DNA of 64,000 nucleotides from Bretschneidera sinensis (lineage: Eukaryota; Streptophyta; Magnoliopsida; Brassicales; Akaniaceae), in contig CM043702.1 of NCBI GenBank assembly GCA_023935145.1, positions 77,345,320-77,409,319 of the forward strand. The letters run 5' to 3'. The position numbers and the translations under genes were made by a program. Shown piece after piece: positions 20,991 through 32,442 of this stretch (its first letter is position 1; every line of letters begins with the position of its first letter). Under the pieces are notes generated by a model that did not search any database, had not been told where the DNA came from, and was given only the letters and a program-made list of their open reading frames with translations.

Positions 20991-21880
20991 GACCCGGTGT
21001 TATTTCTCAAGAAAACAACACTCACAAAAATCAAGTTCCTCTACTTTGTTTCCACCAAGTAGGCCATCCATGCTGAGAACTTGTAGGCCCTCTTTGCTCA
21101 TATGTCCTAGTGAGTGTGCCAAAGGGCTGCCTCATCCATCTCAGCCATCAAACTTGCTACTTGTTCCTTGATCTCCATGTCTGTGATCATCTCATAGAGT
21201 CCATCCTTCATTGCTGCTTTGATCACTACCAAAGATCCCTTGGCTACCTTGATCTTTCCTCCCTCTATCTTGCATGTGTATCCCATGGAATCCAACTGCC
21301 CTAATGAAATCAAATTCCTTCTCAAATCCGGGAGATACCTCACATTCTCCAGCAGGCTTGTCATTCCATCAAACATCCTCACCTGGATGTCTCCCGTGCA
21401 TCTCACTTGGTAAGAAATATCATTCTCGAAGAAAACCTTTTCATCATTGGTTTCCTTGAAATTCTTGAACCAACTCCGGTGAGGGCACATGTGATGAGTG
21501 CACCTGGAATCCAAGATCCATTTCCCGCTGCCTTTTTGCCCCTTGCTCACACTTGAGCACTCAATAAGAACATCACCATCTTTTTGTTCTATCTTGGTAA
21601 CCGAAGCTTCTCCATTCTTGGTATGGCTTCCTCCTCTATCCCTCATCTTCTTCTTGCAGTCTTTCTTGACATGACCCTCTTTATGGCAGTAGAAACATCT
21701 CCCAAGGCTCTCTCCTCTACCTCTGTCCCAGTAGTAGCCATGTATGTTACTATGCACTCTCCCATGGCTCTTTCCTCTACCTCTGTCCTGGTAGCAGCCA
21801 TCGTCGCTGCCATACCGAGTTGCTGGCCTTTTTTTAAAGAACAGCCTTCTTCCACTTGATGCACTCCTCATCTTGGCATC
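20991..21880 (-). pseudogene. Copia A zinc knuckle, protease and pre-integrase
   Basis: Minus strand from 21871: MRSASSGRRLFFKKRPATRY, then a knuckle CFYCHKEGHVKKDC (intact CX2CX4HX4C), then the protease motif WILDSRCTHHMCP, where copia B has DTG followed by CTYYMCP. The catalytic Gly of D-S/T-G is therefore Arg here. Next come SLGQLDSMGYTCKIEGG and SLMAEMDEAALWHTH, the pre-integrase domain, whose expected LGHMSEKGL is lost by frameshift near 21107. The reading is then poor until 20990. The relative in copia B (35867-35106) is continuous through this region. Confidence 0.85.
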
Positions 21881-22255
21881 AAGATTATCTTACAACTCTT
21901 TCTTAGGATCAAATTTAAAAGCAAAGATTCGTTTACGAAGATACCTCTTATTAGGGAGAGTCTTGGCAAGAAACAACTCATCTAGTTTCTTCCATATTGG
22001 AGCTGGATCTTCCGAGTCTCCGTACTTTCTTGTGATATTATCCGACATGTGCAAGAAGATGGTGCTATAAGCCATCTTCTTCATCTCAATCCGCTAGTCC
22101 TCCATGACATTTGTTGGAAAAGTATCATCTTCTCCAAGAGCTAAGTCCACTTTCTGTTGCATTAGAACCTCCTTGATCTTCCGCTTCCAAAGGGCAAAGT
22201 CTCCCTTTCCATCAAACTTCTCAATACTGAAATTTGAACCTATCTTATGGAGATG
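21881..22255 (-). pseudogene. gag: Copia A gag N-terminal part
   Basis: Minus strand: IEKFDGKGDFALWKRKIKEV, QQKVDLALGEDDTFP, a TAG in place of the expected Gln, IEMKKMAYSTIFLHMSDNI, DPAPIWKKLDELFLAKTLP and FAFKFDPKKEL. This is the copia gag (UBN2-type) start. After KEL the reading jumps to DNLDAKMRSASSG. Copia B has about 60 further residues here (NLDVVNKLVQDLA to RAHDFTAKMREESSGEG), so copia A has an internal gag deletion. A TAA follows KEL. Confidence 0.85.
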
Positions 22256-22473
22256 ATCTCAGATTTGTGCAACACCCACAAATGCTTTCCAACTTCTTCT
22301 AAACCTCAAGAACATGATTGAAGATGGATCTTAACACCGTTCTTGAATCACCCTCAAGAACACGATCTGATCTTGATCTTTACTCCGTTCTTGAATCACC
22401 CAAGAAGTTGATCTTTGATTCTTGGAGTCTTGACTCCGTCACCTTCTTGTTCTTACTTTGGTACCCTCTCACC

Positions 22474-22488
22474 AAAGCTCTGATACCA
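22474..22488 (-). other. Primer binding site of copia A, tRNA-iMet type
   Basis: The minus strand reads TGGTATCAGAGCTTT, a perfect copia initiator-methionine primer site, one base from the LTR end. Confidence 0.92.
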
Positions 22489-22489
22489 C

Positions 22490-23452
22490 TGTTGGAAATC
22501 ACCTTGACAAGATGCCAAGGTGGTGATCTTCCAAACACCCAAGTCTAGAATGACTTGTAATGATTTGGAATCGAAAACAGGAACAGAAATCAAAGAAAAA
22601 AATAAGACAAACGATTTGTTATCAAGGTTCGGCAATAGCCTACGTCCCCGTGAGTTCCTCTGAACTCTCTGCACTAAATCAATGATTCTTTACAATTATA
22701 GCAACCTTTTTCAAGAATCCACAAGATTTTGAAGGAACAAAGAAGGGAACAAGAAAGTGATAGAACTATTACAATGCTCTCTATCTACACTACTCTCTCT
22801 TCTTTACAACCAGCCTCTGTAATGGGTCCCTCTTGTATGTCTGTGTCTTTGCACTCTCACACAATTCTATCATTTACACACATGTTTCACAAGTTACATT
22901 ACATCTTGCTTATGTTGAGATTGAACCTAGGTGACCCTTTATATAGTGCACCACTTCTTCAACCTATCTTGAAGTCAATCTCCACTCTTAGATCTTGATG
23001 ACCAATCAACCATGGTCCTCTATCAATCCTAAGTGATACTGGGTGTTTTAACCTTGCACCCATGCACTTAACAAGAGGCTGAATCAAGTGGAATATGTGT
23101 GCCTCAGTGTGCCTAGCGCTGCGGCCTTGAACAAGGGGGCCGCAGCACAAAGCAAAGCACCTTTTCACCACTTGCTGGGCGCTGCGGCCTTGGTGAGGGA
23201 GAGGTGTTGTGCTGGCCTACCTCCAGTACCTCCCTTGCTGGGCACTGTAGCCTAGGAGGAGGAGGGCTGCAGCGCACACTGAAGCTAGACCTCCTGATGT
23301 TGTGCGCACTTCTTTGTCTTGCTTAATAGAGGTGAGCACACACACCCAAAGTGATGCGCAAACATGTGTACACTCCTTTAACATACTGAAATTTATTCTT
23401 CCAACCTTGTTTAAACCTTAAACCATGTTTAAAACTTAGACAAATATCAACA
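22490..23452 (-). repeat. 5' LTR of copia A
   Basis: Starts TGTTGGAAATCACC and ends ATATCAACA. A TATATAAA box is present on the minus strand at 22945-22938. The CG-rich array (GCGCTGCGGCCTTG, GGGGGCCGCAGC) lies at about 23090-23290, upstream of the box in the direction of transcription. It is about 90 bases longer than the 3' LTR, mostly within the array. Confidence 0.88.
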
Positions 23453-23457
23453 ATTTT

Positions 23458-25661
23458 TATAGGAAATCACCTTCCAAGAAGCCCAAGAGGTGATCTTTCG
23501 AACACCCAAGTATAGAATGACTTGTAATGATCATAACCGAAATAGAAATCAAAGAAAGTATAAAAGGCCCAAGCAATTTGTTGATGGAGTTCGGCAATGT
23601 GACTACATCCCTGATGAGAGTCATAGAATACATCTTAACAGTACTTATTTGTTAGCATTTTTGGGTTGATCAAGGTTTGAATTGCACTTTTATACATAAA
23701 TAACTCTAAAGTAATATTCTTAGATCATTGACTTGTTTCGGTGCATTTCCAGGTACTTTGTGTTTTAAAAAGATGGAAAAGCTATTGTTGTTTAAAGCAT
23801 TAAGATTCCAAGCATATCAAGGTGAAAGAGTGGTTGCGGAAGGACAAAATGAAGAGAAATCAAGTCTTAAGTATATGCGCTGTGGCCAGAAGAAGTCTAA
23901 GCCTCGGCCTCTAGAAACCAAGCCCAAAAGAGCAAGGAAGGCATCAGTGGGCACCGTGGCCTACGAGAGTCGCAGCTTAGCTATGAGAGGTGTAGCCTCG
24001 ACTAACGATAGGTGCGGCCTCCGGAAGCAAGAAAAAAGCCCACTGATGAGAGGTACGACACCCATAGATGAGAGGTGCGGTGTCCACGCGATCCCTTGCT
24101 TCGTGTTATGACCTAATTAGGACTTTAATGATGGTTTAAACCCAAAAACACCCTTAGACCTTTTGTATTATAAAAAATCACTTAGGTTTTGATAAAGGGG
24201 ACAATTATTAAGGCTGGAAACTAAGGAGAGAGCTCGACATTACAGTGTTCAAGCATGAGCCCCATGGCCAACTAATCTCCAAGCAAGGCAAAGGGATGAA
24301 TCTCTAGGTTTCTTATTTTCCATTATTGATTCAATTGTAGTTTGGATTTATTGTCAAAACATGTTATGATTTACTCTTTGATTTAATTAAAAGATTTTCT
24401 TAATCTGATGATTGCATGCTTCTTCTCCATGTAAGTCTAGTCAAGCTCTTCTTATGTCAAGTCGTTTGGATGTGATTGAGTCCGGTAGATTTATCTTTTA
24501 GGTTTGTCCATTACTGCGATATTGTCATTGAGATATATTGTCATTTCTTGATAAATCTGTAGGATAGGTCATGTGTGCTTGAATCGAAAGTAAAGAGTAT
24601 TTCATAGCAATTACATTAGGGTTTTCTTATACTTTGATTGAATATTTGTCGATTACTTGTTTGGGATGTGAAACTTGCAATCGAGATAAAAAAAATTGAA
24701 TCGAGAGTGGAATAAGGCAACGAACCTAGGGAGGATTCCAGAAAACTTGTTGTTTCCCATCTATATTCTTCATTATATTTACACAATTCTCTCATACAAT
24801 TTCATTATTAAAACTTATATTTACTTATTTGGATTTTATCGTTTTATATTAAAGTTTACATCTTCTCTTGTAGTTTACGTTTCCTCGTGGGATTGACACC
24901 TCAACTATACACAATAACCGTGTATTAGTTTAAGCATAATTAGTCCCTGTGAGCTCCTCTAAGCTCTCTACACTATCTTGTCAATGAAGTTCTTTACAAT
25001 CGGTAACACCTCTTCAAGAACTCACCGGTTCTTGAAGGACGAAAGAAGAAGAAGTAAAAGAAAGTGATAAGAACTAACCCTGGAATTTTCCCAAGAAAAT
25101 TCCACTTACAAGCCCTTAAATCCCCTTTCTATTCTACTCTCTCTCTCTAAATAACCAACCTCTCTACAAAGAATCACTCTTGTGTTTAATGCCTTTACAC
25201 TCTTACAATTGATCTCACTTTTACATTCACATGTATGTTATGATTTTGAGAAGTTGGGTGACCGTTTATATAGTGCACCAACTTCTTGTCCAATCTTGAG
25301 GGTCAATTTCCACCCTTAGATCTTGAGGGCCAATCAACCTTATCCCTTCATCAATCCTTAGTGATCCTATGCATTTTGAACTTGCCTCATGCACTTAACA
25401 AAAGGCTGAACCAAATGGCATCAGTGTGCCTTCAGGCCGCGGCCTAGAACAGGCCATGTCGCAGCCTGGAGTGTGCTGAACTTCACCCTTTTTGCTTCCA
25501 TTCTGGGCGCCGTGGCCTGGGGGGGCTGAGCTGTGGTGCACACCTCCTCCAGGTCTCCTCCTTTACTAGGCGTTGCATCTTGGAAGAGCTAGGCCGCAGT
25601 GCACACTGATGTTCACTTGATGCTAATTTTTTCTTGTTTAAACCTTAGACAAACACCAACA
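23458..25661 (-). repeat. 3' LTR of copia B, split by a solo gypsy LTR
   Basis: The decayed start TATAGGAAATCACC corresponds to TGTTAGAAATCACC at the other LTR, and the end is ACACCAACA. The minus-strand TATATAAA box is at 25272-25265 and the CG-rich array at about 25430-25610. The purine tract AAACAAGGGTAGAGAT on the minus strand borders it at 25662-25677. Removing the inserted LTR leaves about 0.87 kb. Confidence 0.85.
23612..24942 (+). mobile_element. Solo LTR of the gypsy 2/3 family
   Basis: Starts TGATGAGAGTCATAG and ends GCATAATTA (family end GCGTAATCA), with no internal region attached. It is flanked by atccc (23607-23611) and gtccc (24943-24947), a target duplication with one transition. 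The copia LTR reads across the two sides (CTACATCCC, then CCCTGTGAGCTCC). A TATAAAAA box is at 24169-24176 with the CG-rich array at about 23876-24090. It probably arose by recombination between the two LTRs of a former full element. Confidence 0.92.
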
Positions 25662-25699
25662 ATCTCTACCCTTGTTTAAACGTTTAAACCCAAACCCAT

Positions 25700-26779
25700 T
25701 GTGCAGAGAACTCAATATCTAAACTCATCTTGAGTCACCAAATTAACCGACTCCAATCCTAAGAACTCTAAGGCAATGATTGAACTTTCTTAGAGGTAGA
25801 ACTTTATTACCTAAATTCGCAGGGTTTTCTTCTGTGGCCACCTTTTCCACATGAATGCATCCTTCCGTAACATTTTCCCAAATGAAATGGTACCTACATC
25901 CATATGCTTTGTCCTCTCATGGAACATCGGATTCTTGCACAAATGCAATGCACTTTGGCTATCCAAATACACCACAACCTGCTCCTTTAGTACCTTCAAC
26001 TCGTCCAGCAACCCTTTGCACCACATAGTCTCCTTAATGGCTTCCATAGCCACAATGTACTCAGCCTCCCAACTTACACAACATCCATTTAAGTTGAAGA
26101 AGTAGGAAATAATCGATCTTCTCCTATCCTGGTCTGCTCCATAGTCCGAATCAGCATAACCCTCAAGATAGATGGACTTACCCATCTTCTCATAAACCAG
26201 CACCACATCTGGGCTTCCTTTCAAGTACCTCAGCAACCACTTCATCCCAAGCCAATGCTCTTTTTTGGGATTACACATAAACTTACTGAGAACACTCATT
26301 ACATGAGCAATGTCAGGTCTAGTGCTTACCATCATGAACATGAATGATACAACCGCACTAGAGTAGGGGACCTTTTCCATTTCCTTCTTATCGTTATCCG
26401 ATCTTGGACATTGATCGCTGGAGAACTTGAAATGATCAGCAAGGGGAAACTTTACTGGTTTGCTATCTTCAATAGAGAACTTAGATATCATCTTCTCTAT
26501 GTAGGAAGTTTGAGAGATCTTCAATCTGTTTCTCTCCCTTTCCCGGATTATACACATCCCAAGGATCTTCTGTGCATGGCCAAGATCCTTCATCTCAAAC
26601 TCCTCACTGAGTTGAGACTTTAATTTTCCAATCCTCTCCATGCTGCTCCTAACCAGCAACATATCATCAACATAGATGAGGATGATCACCACTTCCTCCA
26701 CCTTGTGCCCCTTGTAATACAAACACGAATCTTAGTAGCTCCTTATAAATCCCAGGCTGGTTACAAAGGAATTGAACCT
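25700..26779 (-). pseudogene. Copia B reverse transcriptase C-terminal part and RNase H
   Basis: A 303-codon minus-strand frame (26722-25811) reads VVIILIYVDDMLLVRSS with an intact YVDD, KDLGHAQKILGMCI, STRPDIAHVMSVLSKFM, then RNase H: EGYADSDYGADQDRRRS, EAEYIVAMEAIKETMW, VVVYLDSQSALHLCKN and FHERTKHMDV. The residues normally lying between SW and EAEY (a VALSTT-like segment, partly kept in copia A) are missing, leaving NGCCVSWEAEYI. The conserved Asp of YSDSQ survives as YLDSQ. The reading is cut at 26779 by gypsy 3 and resumes at 33778. Confidence 0.9.
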
Positions 26780-28010
26780 TGATGAGAGTCATAAAATGCA
26801 TTTTAACAGTACTTAGTTGTTCACATTTTAGGGTTGATCTAGGGTTGAATTACACATTTATACCTTAACAATGCTAAAGTGTCATCCTTCGATCATTGAT
26901 CTATTTCGGTACATTTTCAGGTGTTTTGGGTTCAAAAGAGAAGGAAAAGCTATCGTTGCTTGAAGCACAAAGATTCCATGCATATCGGAGTGAAGGAGTG
27001 CTTCCAAAAGGACAAGATGAAGAGTTTATAAGTAAGAAGCAAAAGACAATGTGCACTGCAGCCTGGACCAGGCTGAGCCGCGGCCTTCAGACTCCACCAA
27101 CAGTGTGCGCTGCAGCCTAGAAGGGTTTGGGCTACGGCCTCCAGAAAGTGAAGAAAACAAGGAAAAGGCTGAGCCGCGGCCTAGATTAGACCGAAAATAC
27201 CCTTGAAATTTTGTATTATTAATAGATCACTTAGGGTTTGATAAGAGGGGGGAAGTTTTGGAGGCTGGAAATAGAGGAGAGAGCTCGACATTCTTCTCCA
27301 TTACGGTGTTCAAGCATGAGCCCCATGGCCAACTAATCTCCAAGCAAGGCAAAGAGATGAATCCCTAGGTGTAATTGTTCTTATTTTTCCATTATTGATT
27401 CAATTGTAGTTTGGATTTATTGTCAAAACATGTTATGATTTACTCTTTGATTTAATTAGAAGATTTTCTTAATCCAGTGATTGCATGCTTCTTCTCCATA
27501 TAAGTCTAGTCAAGCTCTTCTTATGTCAAGTTGTTTGGATGTGATTGATTCCGGTAGATTTATCTTTTAGGTTTGTCCATTACTGTGATATTATCATTGA
27601 GATATATTGTCGTTTCTTGATAAATCTATAGGATAGGTCATGTGTGCTTGAATCAAAATCAATGAGTGATTTGTAGCAATTACATTAGGATTTTCATATG
27701 CTTTGATTGAATACTTACCGATTGCTTGTTTGGGATGTGAAACTAGTAATCAAGATAAAAACAATTGAATCGAGATTGGATTAAGGCAACAAACCTAGGG
27801 AGGATTCCCGGAACCTTGTTATCTCTCTATTATGTTCTTCATTATAATTACACAACTCCTTCACACTGTTTCATTATCAAACTTAGATTTACTCATTTGG
27901 ATTTTAGCGTTTCGTATTAAAGTTTAAATCTTCTATTGTAGTTCGCTTTTCCTCTTGGGATCAACACCTCAACTATACACAATAACCGCGTATTAGTTTG
28001 AGTGTAATCA
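26780..28010 (+). repeat. 5' LTR of gypsy 3
   Basis: Ends GTGTAATCA just before the primer site. It is about 100 bases shorter than its partner: around 27183-27195 it passes from CCTAGATTAGA to CCGAAAATACC, omitting about 80 bases present at 32835-32910. The TATA box region is degraded to TATTATTAATAG (about 27214-27225). The CG-rich array (GAGCCGCGGCCTTCAG and relatives) spans about 27050-27185. Confidence 0.9.
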
Positions 28011-28015
28011 AATTT

Positions 28016-28033
28016 TGGCGTCGTTGCCGAGGA
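28016..28033 (+). other. Primer binding site of gypsy 3
   Basis: TGGCGTCGTTGCCGAGGA, two transitions away from the tRNA-Asp complement and five bases after the LTR. Confidence 0.85.
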
Positions 28034-28163
28034 AACGCGCTTAAGTACAAGGAAGATTGTCAACTTTGAGACAGGACGGTAATATTGTTCTTTGCTCTTT
28101 GTTTTCATTTTCTAATTTTTTTGTTTTTCTGTTTTATTTGTTTCCCTCTAATTCCTTTGTTGT

Positions 28164-29888
28164 ATGCTTAGACCGAGAGATTCGGGAGGTAGATTCATTA
28201 AAAGACCCGAAATAGAGTTACCCTCTCTTTTCACGTCCATTAGTGAAACCTCTCCTAGATCAAACCATAGTGCACACCCAAGTGAGAATTTAGAGAATTT
28301 TGTTAACATGGCCGAAAATCACAATGAGAATGTTGCTAGGACACTTAAGGACTATTTGCATCCTAGCCGAACGGCCACACCAACCTGTATCATGTTCCCC
28401 CCTAATGTTCAACAACCTGAGTTTAAACCGGGCATGATACAATTGCTACCAACCTTCCATGGATTTGAGAATGAAAACCCCTATATCCATGTTAGGGAAT
28501 TTGAGGAAGTAGTAGCAACCTTTCAAGGTAGGGCTGATATGGTAGACACCGTCAAACTTAGGTTTTACCCCTTTTCACTTAAAGAAAAGGCCAATGTTTG
28601 GCTGTACTAATTAAGGCCTAGGTCTATAGGTAGTTGGGATGAGATGACCAGAGTTTTCTTCCAAAAGCACTTCCCAACCCATAAGACCAATAACCTCAAG
28701 AGACAAATCTCAAACTTTGCACAAAAGGAGACCGAAACCTTATATCAAGTTTAGGAATGTTTTAAGGACCTTTTGAATTCTTGTCCAGACCATAGGTATG
28801 AGAGTTGGCGGGTAGTTAGCTATTTCTATAATGGATTTCTAAGTAGGGAGAGGCAGTTCATAGAAATGATGTGTAATGGGGATTTTCTTCAAAAAGATCT
28901 TGACCAAGCCATAGATTTCCTAGATGACCTATCAGAAAATTCCCACACTTGGACAGGACCAAATGCCATGGAAAGTACTAGAAGAAATCAACCTACTGGA
29001 ATTTATCAACTTAAGGAAGAGAATAGTCTTAAAGCCTGTTTAGAGGCCCTAACTAAGGAAATTGAAGCCTTAAAAACCAAGGATGCTAGAGCCCCTGAAC
29101 CGGTTACTAGGGTAGAGTCCCATGAACCTTGTTTTATATGTAACGGGGTAGATCATGTGCTTAGGGATTATCCAACCTATTTTGAGATGAAGGGAGAGTG
29201 TAATGCTTTAGGAATACCCTTTAGGAAACCAGACTCACCTTACTCTAACACCTACAATCCTGGTTGGAAGAATCACCCTAATTTTAGTTGGAGATCCGAT
29301 ATACAACCTCACCCCCACTCTAGTACCCAATGACAATCGGAAGCAACCTCATCTAATGCACCACAACAATCTTTACCTTTGGAAGATATGTTTAAATCAT
29401 TTATGTAGGTACATGCTAAGAGTATGGAAGAGCAGTGCAAAATAAATCACTGGTTGCTAGAGGAGCAACAAGCGATCAAAGAGGAACAAAAGGTGATAAA
29501 GAGCTAACTCACCAAGATGATTAGTTTCTTGATGGTTCAAGAACAAGGTAATTTTCCTTCATAGCCACAACCTAATCTAAGAGGACAACATATGGCACAA
29601 ACCTCCAATCATCAAAATCAAAATGTTAGAGAGGTTAATTCCATAATCACCCGCAGCAGTAGAAAAATTGATGGTCCCACTCTACCATCACACTTGATTC
29701 CTAATACCGTGAGCAACAAGGATGAAGCCCCCAAGGAACAAGAGGCCCATAATGATTATTCTCCACCAATACCTTTCCCTCAAGCACTCCTTAAACCTAA
29801 GGATAAAAATTCAGCACTAATAGGTGAGATTCTTGAACAACTTCAGCATGTTAAAATTAACCTCCCTCTTCTTCATGTTATAAAATAG
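28164..29888 (+). pseudogene. gag: Gypsy 3 gag
   Basis: One frame from MLRPRDSGGRFIKRP, parallel to gypsy 2 gag. Capsid parts include IQLLPTFHGFENENP, YPFSLKEKANVWLY, FFQKHFPTHKTNNLKRQIS and FLQKDLDQAIDFLDDLSE. In-frame stops are TAA at 28608-28610, TAG at 28752-28754, TGA at 29331-29333 and several between 29400 and 29570. The zinc knuckle reads CFICNGVDHVLRDY, so the last Cys has become Tyr (gypsy 2 keeps EC). The spacer before protease ends LLKPKDKNSALIGEILEQ and INLPLLHVIK, followed by a TAG. Confidence 0.9.
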
Positions 29889-30720
29889 GTTCCCAACTAT
29901 GCTAAAGTCATCAAGGATCTATGCACACTCAAGATGAGGCATAATGTGAGGAAGATGACATTCTTGACGGAGCAAGCAAGTGTAGTAATTGACAGCAAGA
30001 CACCGCCCAAATATAAAGATCTGGGCTGTCCATCGGTGGCTTGCCAAATTGGAAAAAAATCTTGTGGTCAAGCATTGCTAGATTTGGGTGCTAGTGTGAA
30101 CCTCATGCCATACTCCATGTACTTACAGCTCGGTCTAGGTGAGATCAAACCAACCTCCGTGGTACTTCAATTAATGGATAGATCGGTAAGAAAACCAAGA
30201 GGTATTGTGGAAGATGTTTTGTTGCAAATTGATAATTTCTATTATCCTGTTGACTTTTTGGTTTTAGATACCGTTTCTAATGTGAACATGGAGTCAAAAA
30301 TTCCTTTGATACTTGGAATACCATTCCTTGCCAGCACCAATGCCCTCATTAATTGTAGGAATGGCCTAATGACATTATCATTTGGAAATATGACTCTAAG
30401 GTAAATGTTTTTCGAGTCTCAAGGCAGCCACAAGAAAAGGATGAGTACATTAAAGATAATTCTAACTCTTTGGAATTCATTCCTAATAATTTTGAGTTCG
30501 ATGATTCTTCAATTTATCCTCATGTCGTTAATGTTTTTGATGTTTTTGATAAGTCACAGGGAGTTATTAAGAAATCATGGCAACCATGCTTTGAGGAGTT
30601 GCTTAAGAGAAGTCACATGGGTGCGGGAATCAAATACCCTACTGCTGATAGTAAATGGGCAACGCCAAGAACATTTGAGCCACATGTGGTGGACTTTAAG
30701 TATTCCTTGCCAAAAGACTA
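29889..30720 (+). pseudogene. Gypsy 3 protease and linker
   Basis: In frame with gag: KMTFLTEQASVVIDSKTPPK, then an intact active site ALLDLGASVNLMPY, then GIVEDVLLQIDNFYYPVDF and IPLILGIPFLASTNALINC. After NMTLR the frame shifts by one base near 30400 and the linker continues as EFIPNNFEFDDSSIYP, FDKSQGVIKKSWQPCFEELL and a TAG at about 30719-30721. The linker is the counterpart of gypsy 2 codons up to WQPKFEELPERS. Everything from the reverse transcriptase onwards is then missing. Confidence 0.88.
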
Positions 30721-32442
30721 GCACTAAGGCCACTGAGTATGGAGCCTCATCTTCAGCACCACAATGAGGCCAGCAGTGAGAGTGGTGCAGCGTCTGGTTG
30801 AAGACGTGAAACTTAGCTCTCATGGGAGGCACCCCACATCATATCCTTTAATTTTATTATTATTTTCCTATATTTATTTTTCTTGTTATTATTAGTATTT
30901 TGTTTTTTTCCAGAATTACCTTCATATTTATTTCAAGGACAAATATGCGCATCAGTCGTGCACAATCTTCGGCACCTCGCTCCTTTGGTTAAAAAAGGAG
31001 TTTCCTTAACTTTTGCTTTCACATTGAGGACAATGCTTATCTTAAGTTGGGGGTGGAGGAAACACATTTCTTATTGCATACATTGAATTGTTGGGTGTCA
31101 CCTTCCTTTTCTTTTTCGTTTTAATTCGTTTGTTTTGTTTTTATTTGTTTATTCTTAGCATGCTTCGTGTTATCCTTTGAGGTAATTCACAAGTCGATGG
31201 TATGAGCTTAATTGAGATAGAATATAGAATTTAGAAGAAGTTAAATCTTGCTTCGGTTTGAGAATAAATTTAGTATCAATCTTCATTTGGTTTGAGACTC
31301 TAGTTTGTGGTAAGATTGCATGATTAGTCTAAAACATTTAGAGAAGTTTTATGTGCGATTATTTTGTGAATACTTTCGTGGTCTCAATAAGCTTTAGAAC
31401 TTATTTGATTATCACTTGAGGCGAAATCCTAGAATGCACATTACTTAGGATATGATATAGGCCATTTTTGGACCATTTGAGCATTTCAAACTTACCCTTG
31501 CTATATTTATCGCTAGTCACCTATTTGAGCCTTTTCTTGAAAAAGAATTTGAGCCTTATTTCTTTCGATAACCTATTTACTTACCTCTATGAGCCTAAAA
31601 ATATTTTATCCGTACCTTTCTTTTAAAAGAACTTAGTTATACACATTTGTTAAGAAGCACTTAAGAGGAATAAGGATAGAAATATGAAAAAAAATATTAC
31701 TACCATAACCCAAGTATATTAAAAGAGATAAGTTAGGGGTTGTGGAAAAGAAAAAAAATGAAAAAGGAGGTGAATGGTCCTATGCCAACATAAAAAAGAA
31801 GTGAATAATGGCAAAGAAAGAAGAATAGAAAAAAAACGATAATTTATTGAGAGAAATGCTCGAAAAATGGTTGAAAGAGTTGGGTGTTGAAGTAAGGTTA
31901 TCCCATGCTTAAAGTGGTTGTGTTTAAAACTAAGAGATTGAGTTCTTTTACTTGTTGAATACTTCCCAATATTTCTTGACCATTACCTTAGCCTAACGTT
32001 ACAAGCTTATTAAAGACCTATTGATCCAAGGTAGTGTGATTTTTCTACAATAGTGGAAGTGATTTGAGAAGTGAGCCTATGGAGTTTGTTTCTGTGATTG
32101 ATGTCACACAAATTAATATATTTTTAGAGGCCAAGACTTGTATTCATGAATATTGTGCATAAAATCATTCGGGTGTTTGGATTAATGGTTTGTGGTAAGA
32201 TGGATGTTAAGAGTCGATATCAATTTTAAGATTGATGTTTGGATTATTTTTGGATTTGGGTGATATTTAATGATTCTATGAGTTGTGTGTTATGTGCTAT
32301 TTTTTAGACAAAAAGTTGAATTACTCTTGGATTAACACTAGCATTGCTTTACTTTGTTTTGACTTCTACCATAGAATTCATTTCAGATTGTCTTGTTTTC
32401 GCTTAAATTGCTAGGGACTAGCAGTAAGCTATTTGGGGGTTA
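30721..32442 (+). other. Gypsy 3 3' non-coding tract
   Basis: No gene. The first 110 bases have no clear match in gypsy 2 and include CTCATGGGAGGCACCCCA. From about 30985 the sequence parallels gypsy 2 (16460 onwards): ACATTGAGGACAATGC, the purine tract AAGTTGGGGGTGGAGGAAAC at 31044-31063, the A-rich part around 31680-31860, and the terminal polypurine tract ATTTGGGGGTTA before the LTR. Confidence 0.7.

Larger units (their letters stand above)
7491..23452 (-). mobile_element. Copia element A (minus strand), interrupted by gypsy 2
   Basis: Read on the minus strand the order is LTR (23452-22490), primer site, gag, protease, integrase, reverse transcriptase, RNase H, LTR (8364-7491), which is the copia order. 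The RNase H part is split by the 10.4-kb gypsy 2 insertion. Without that insertion the element is about 5.5 kb. Gag has lost an internal segment, the N-terminal half of reverse transcriptase is deleted, and the coding parts carry stops, so it is dead. The five bases on the two sides (tcgtg and atttt) do not match, so the original target duplication has been lost or the right side has been rearranged with copia B. Confidence 0.85.

Noticed and set aside
22318..22548. 76-codon plus-strand frame near the copia A primer site
   Set aside because: It crosses the primer site and LTR edge of a minus-strand element and has no domain.
30883..31086. Plus-strand frame over the conserved purine tract of gypsy 3
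   Set aside because: The conserved part is the nucleotide motif; the equivalent frame in gypsy 2 reads differently and has no known domain.
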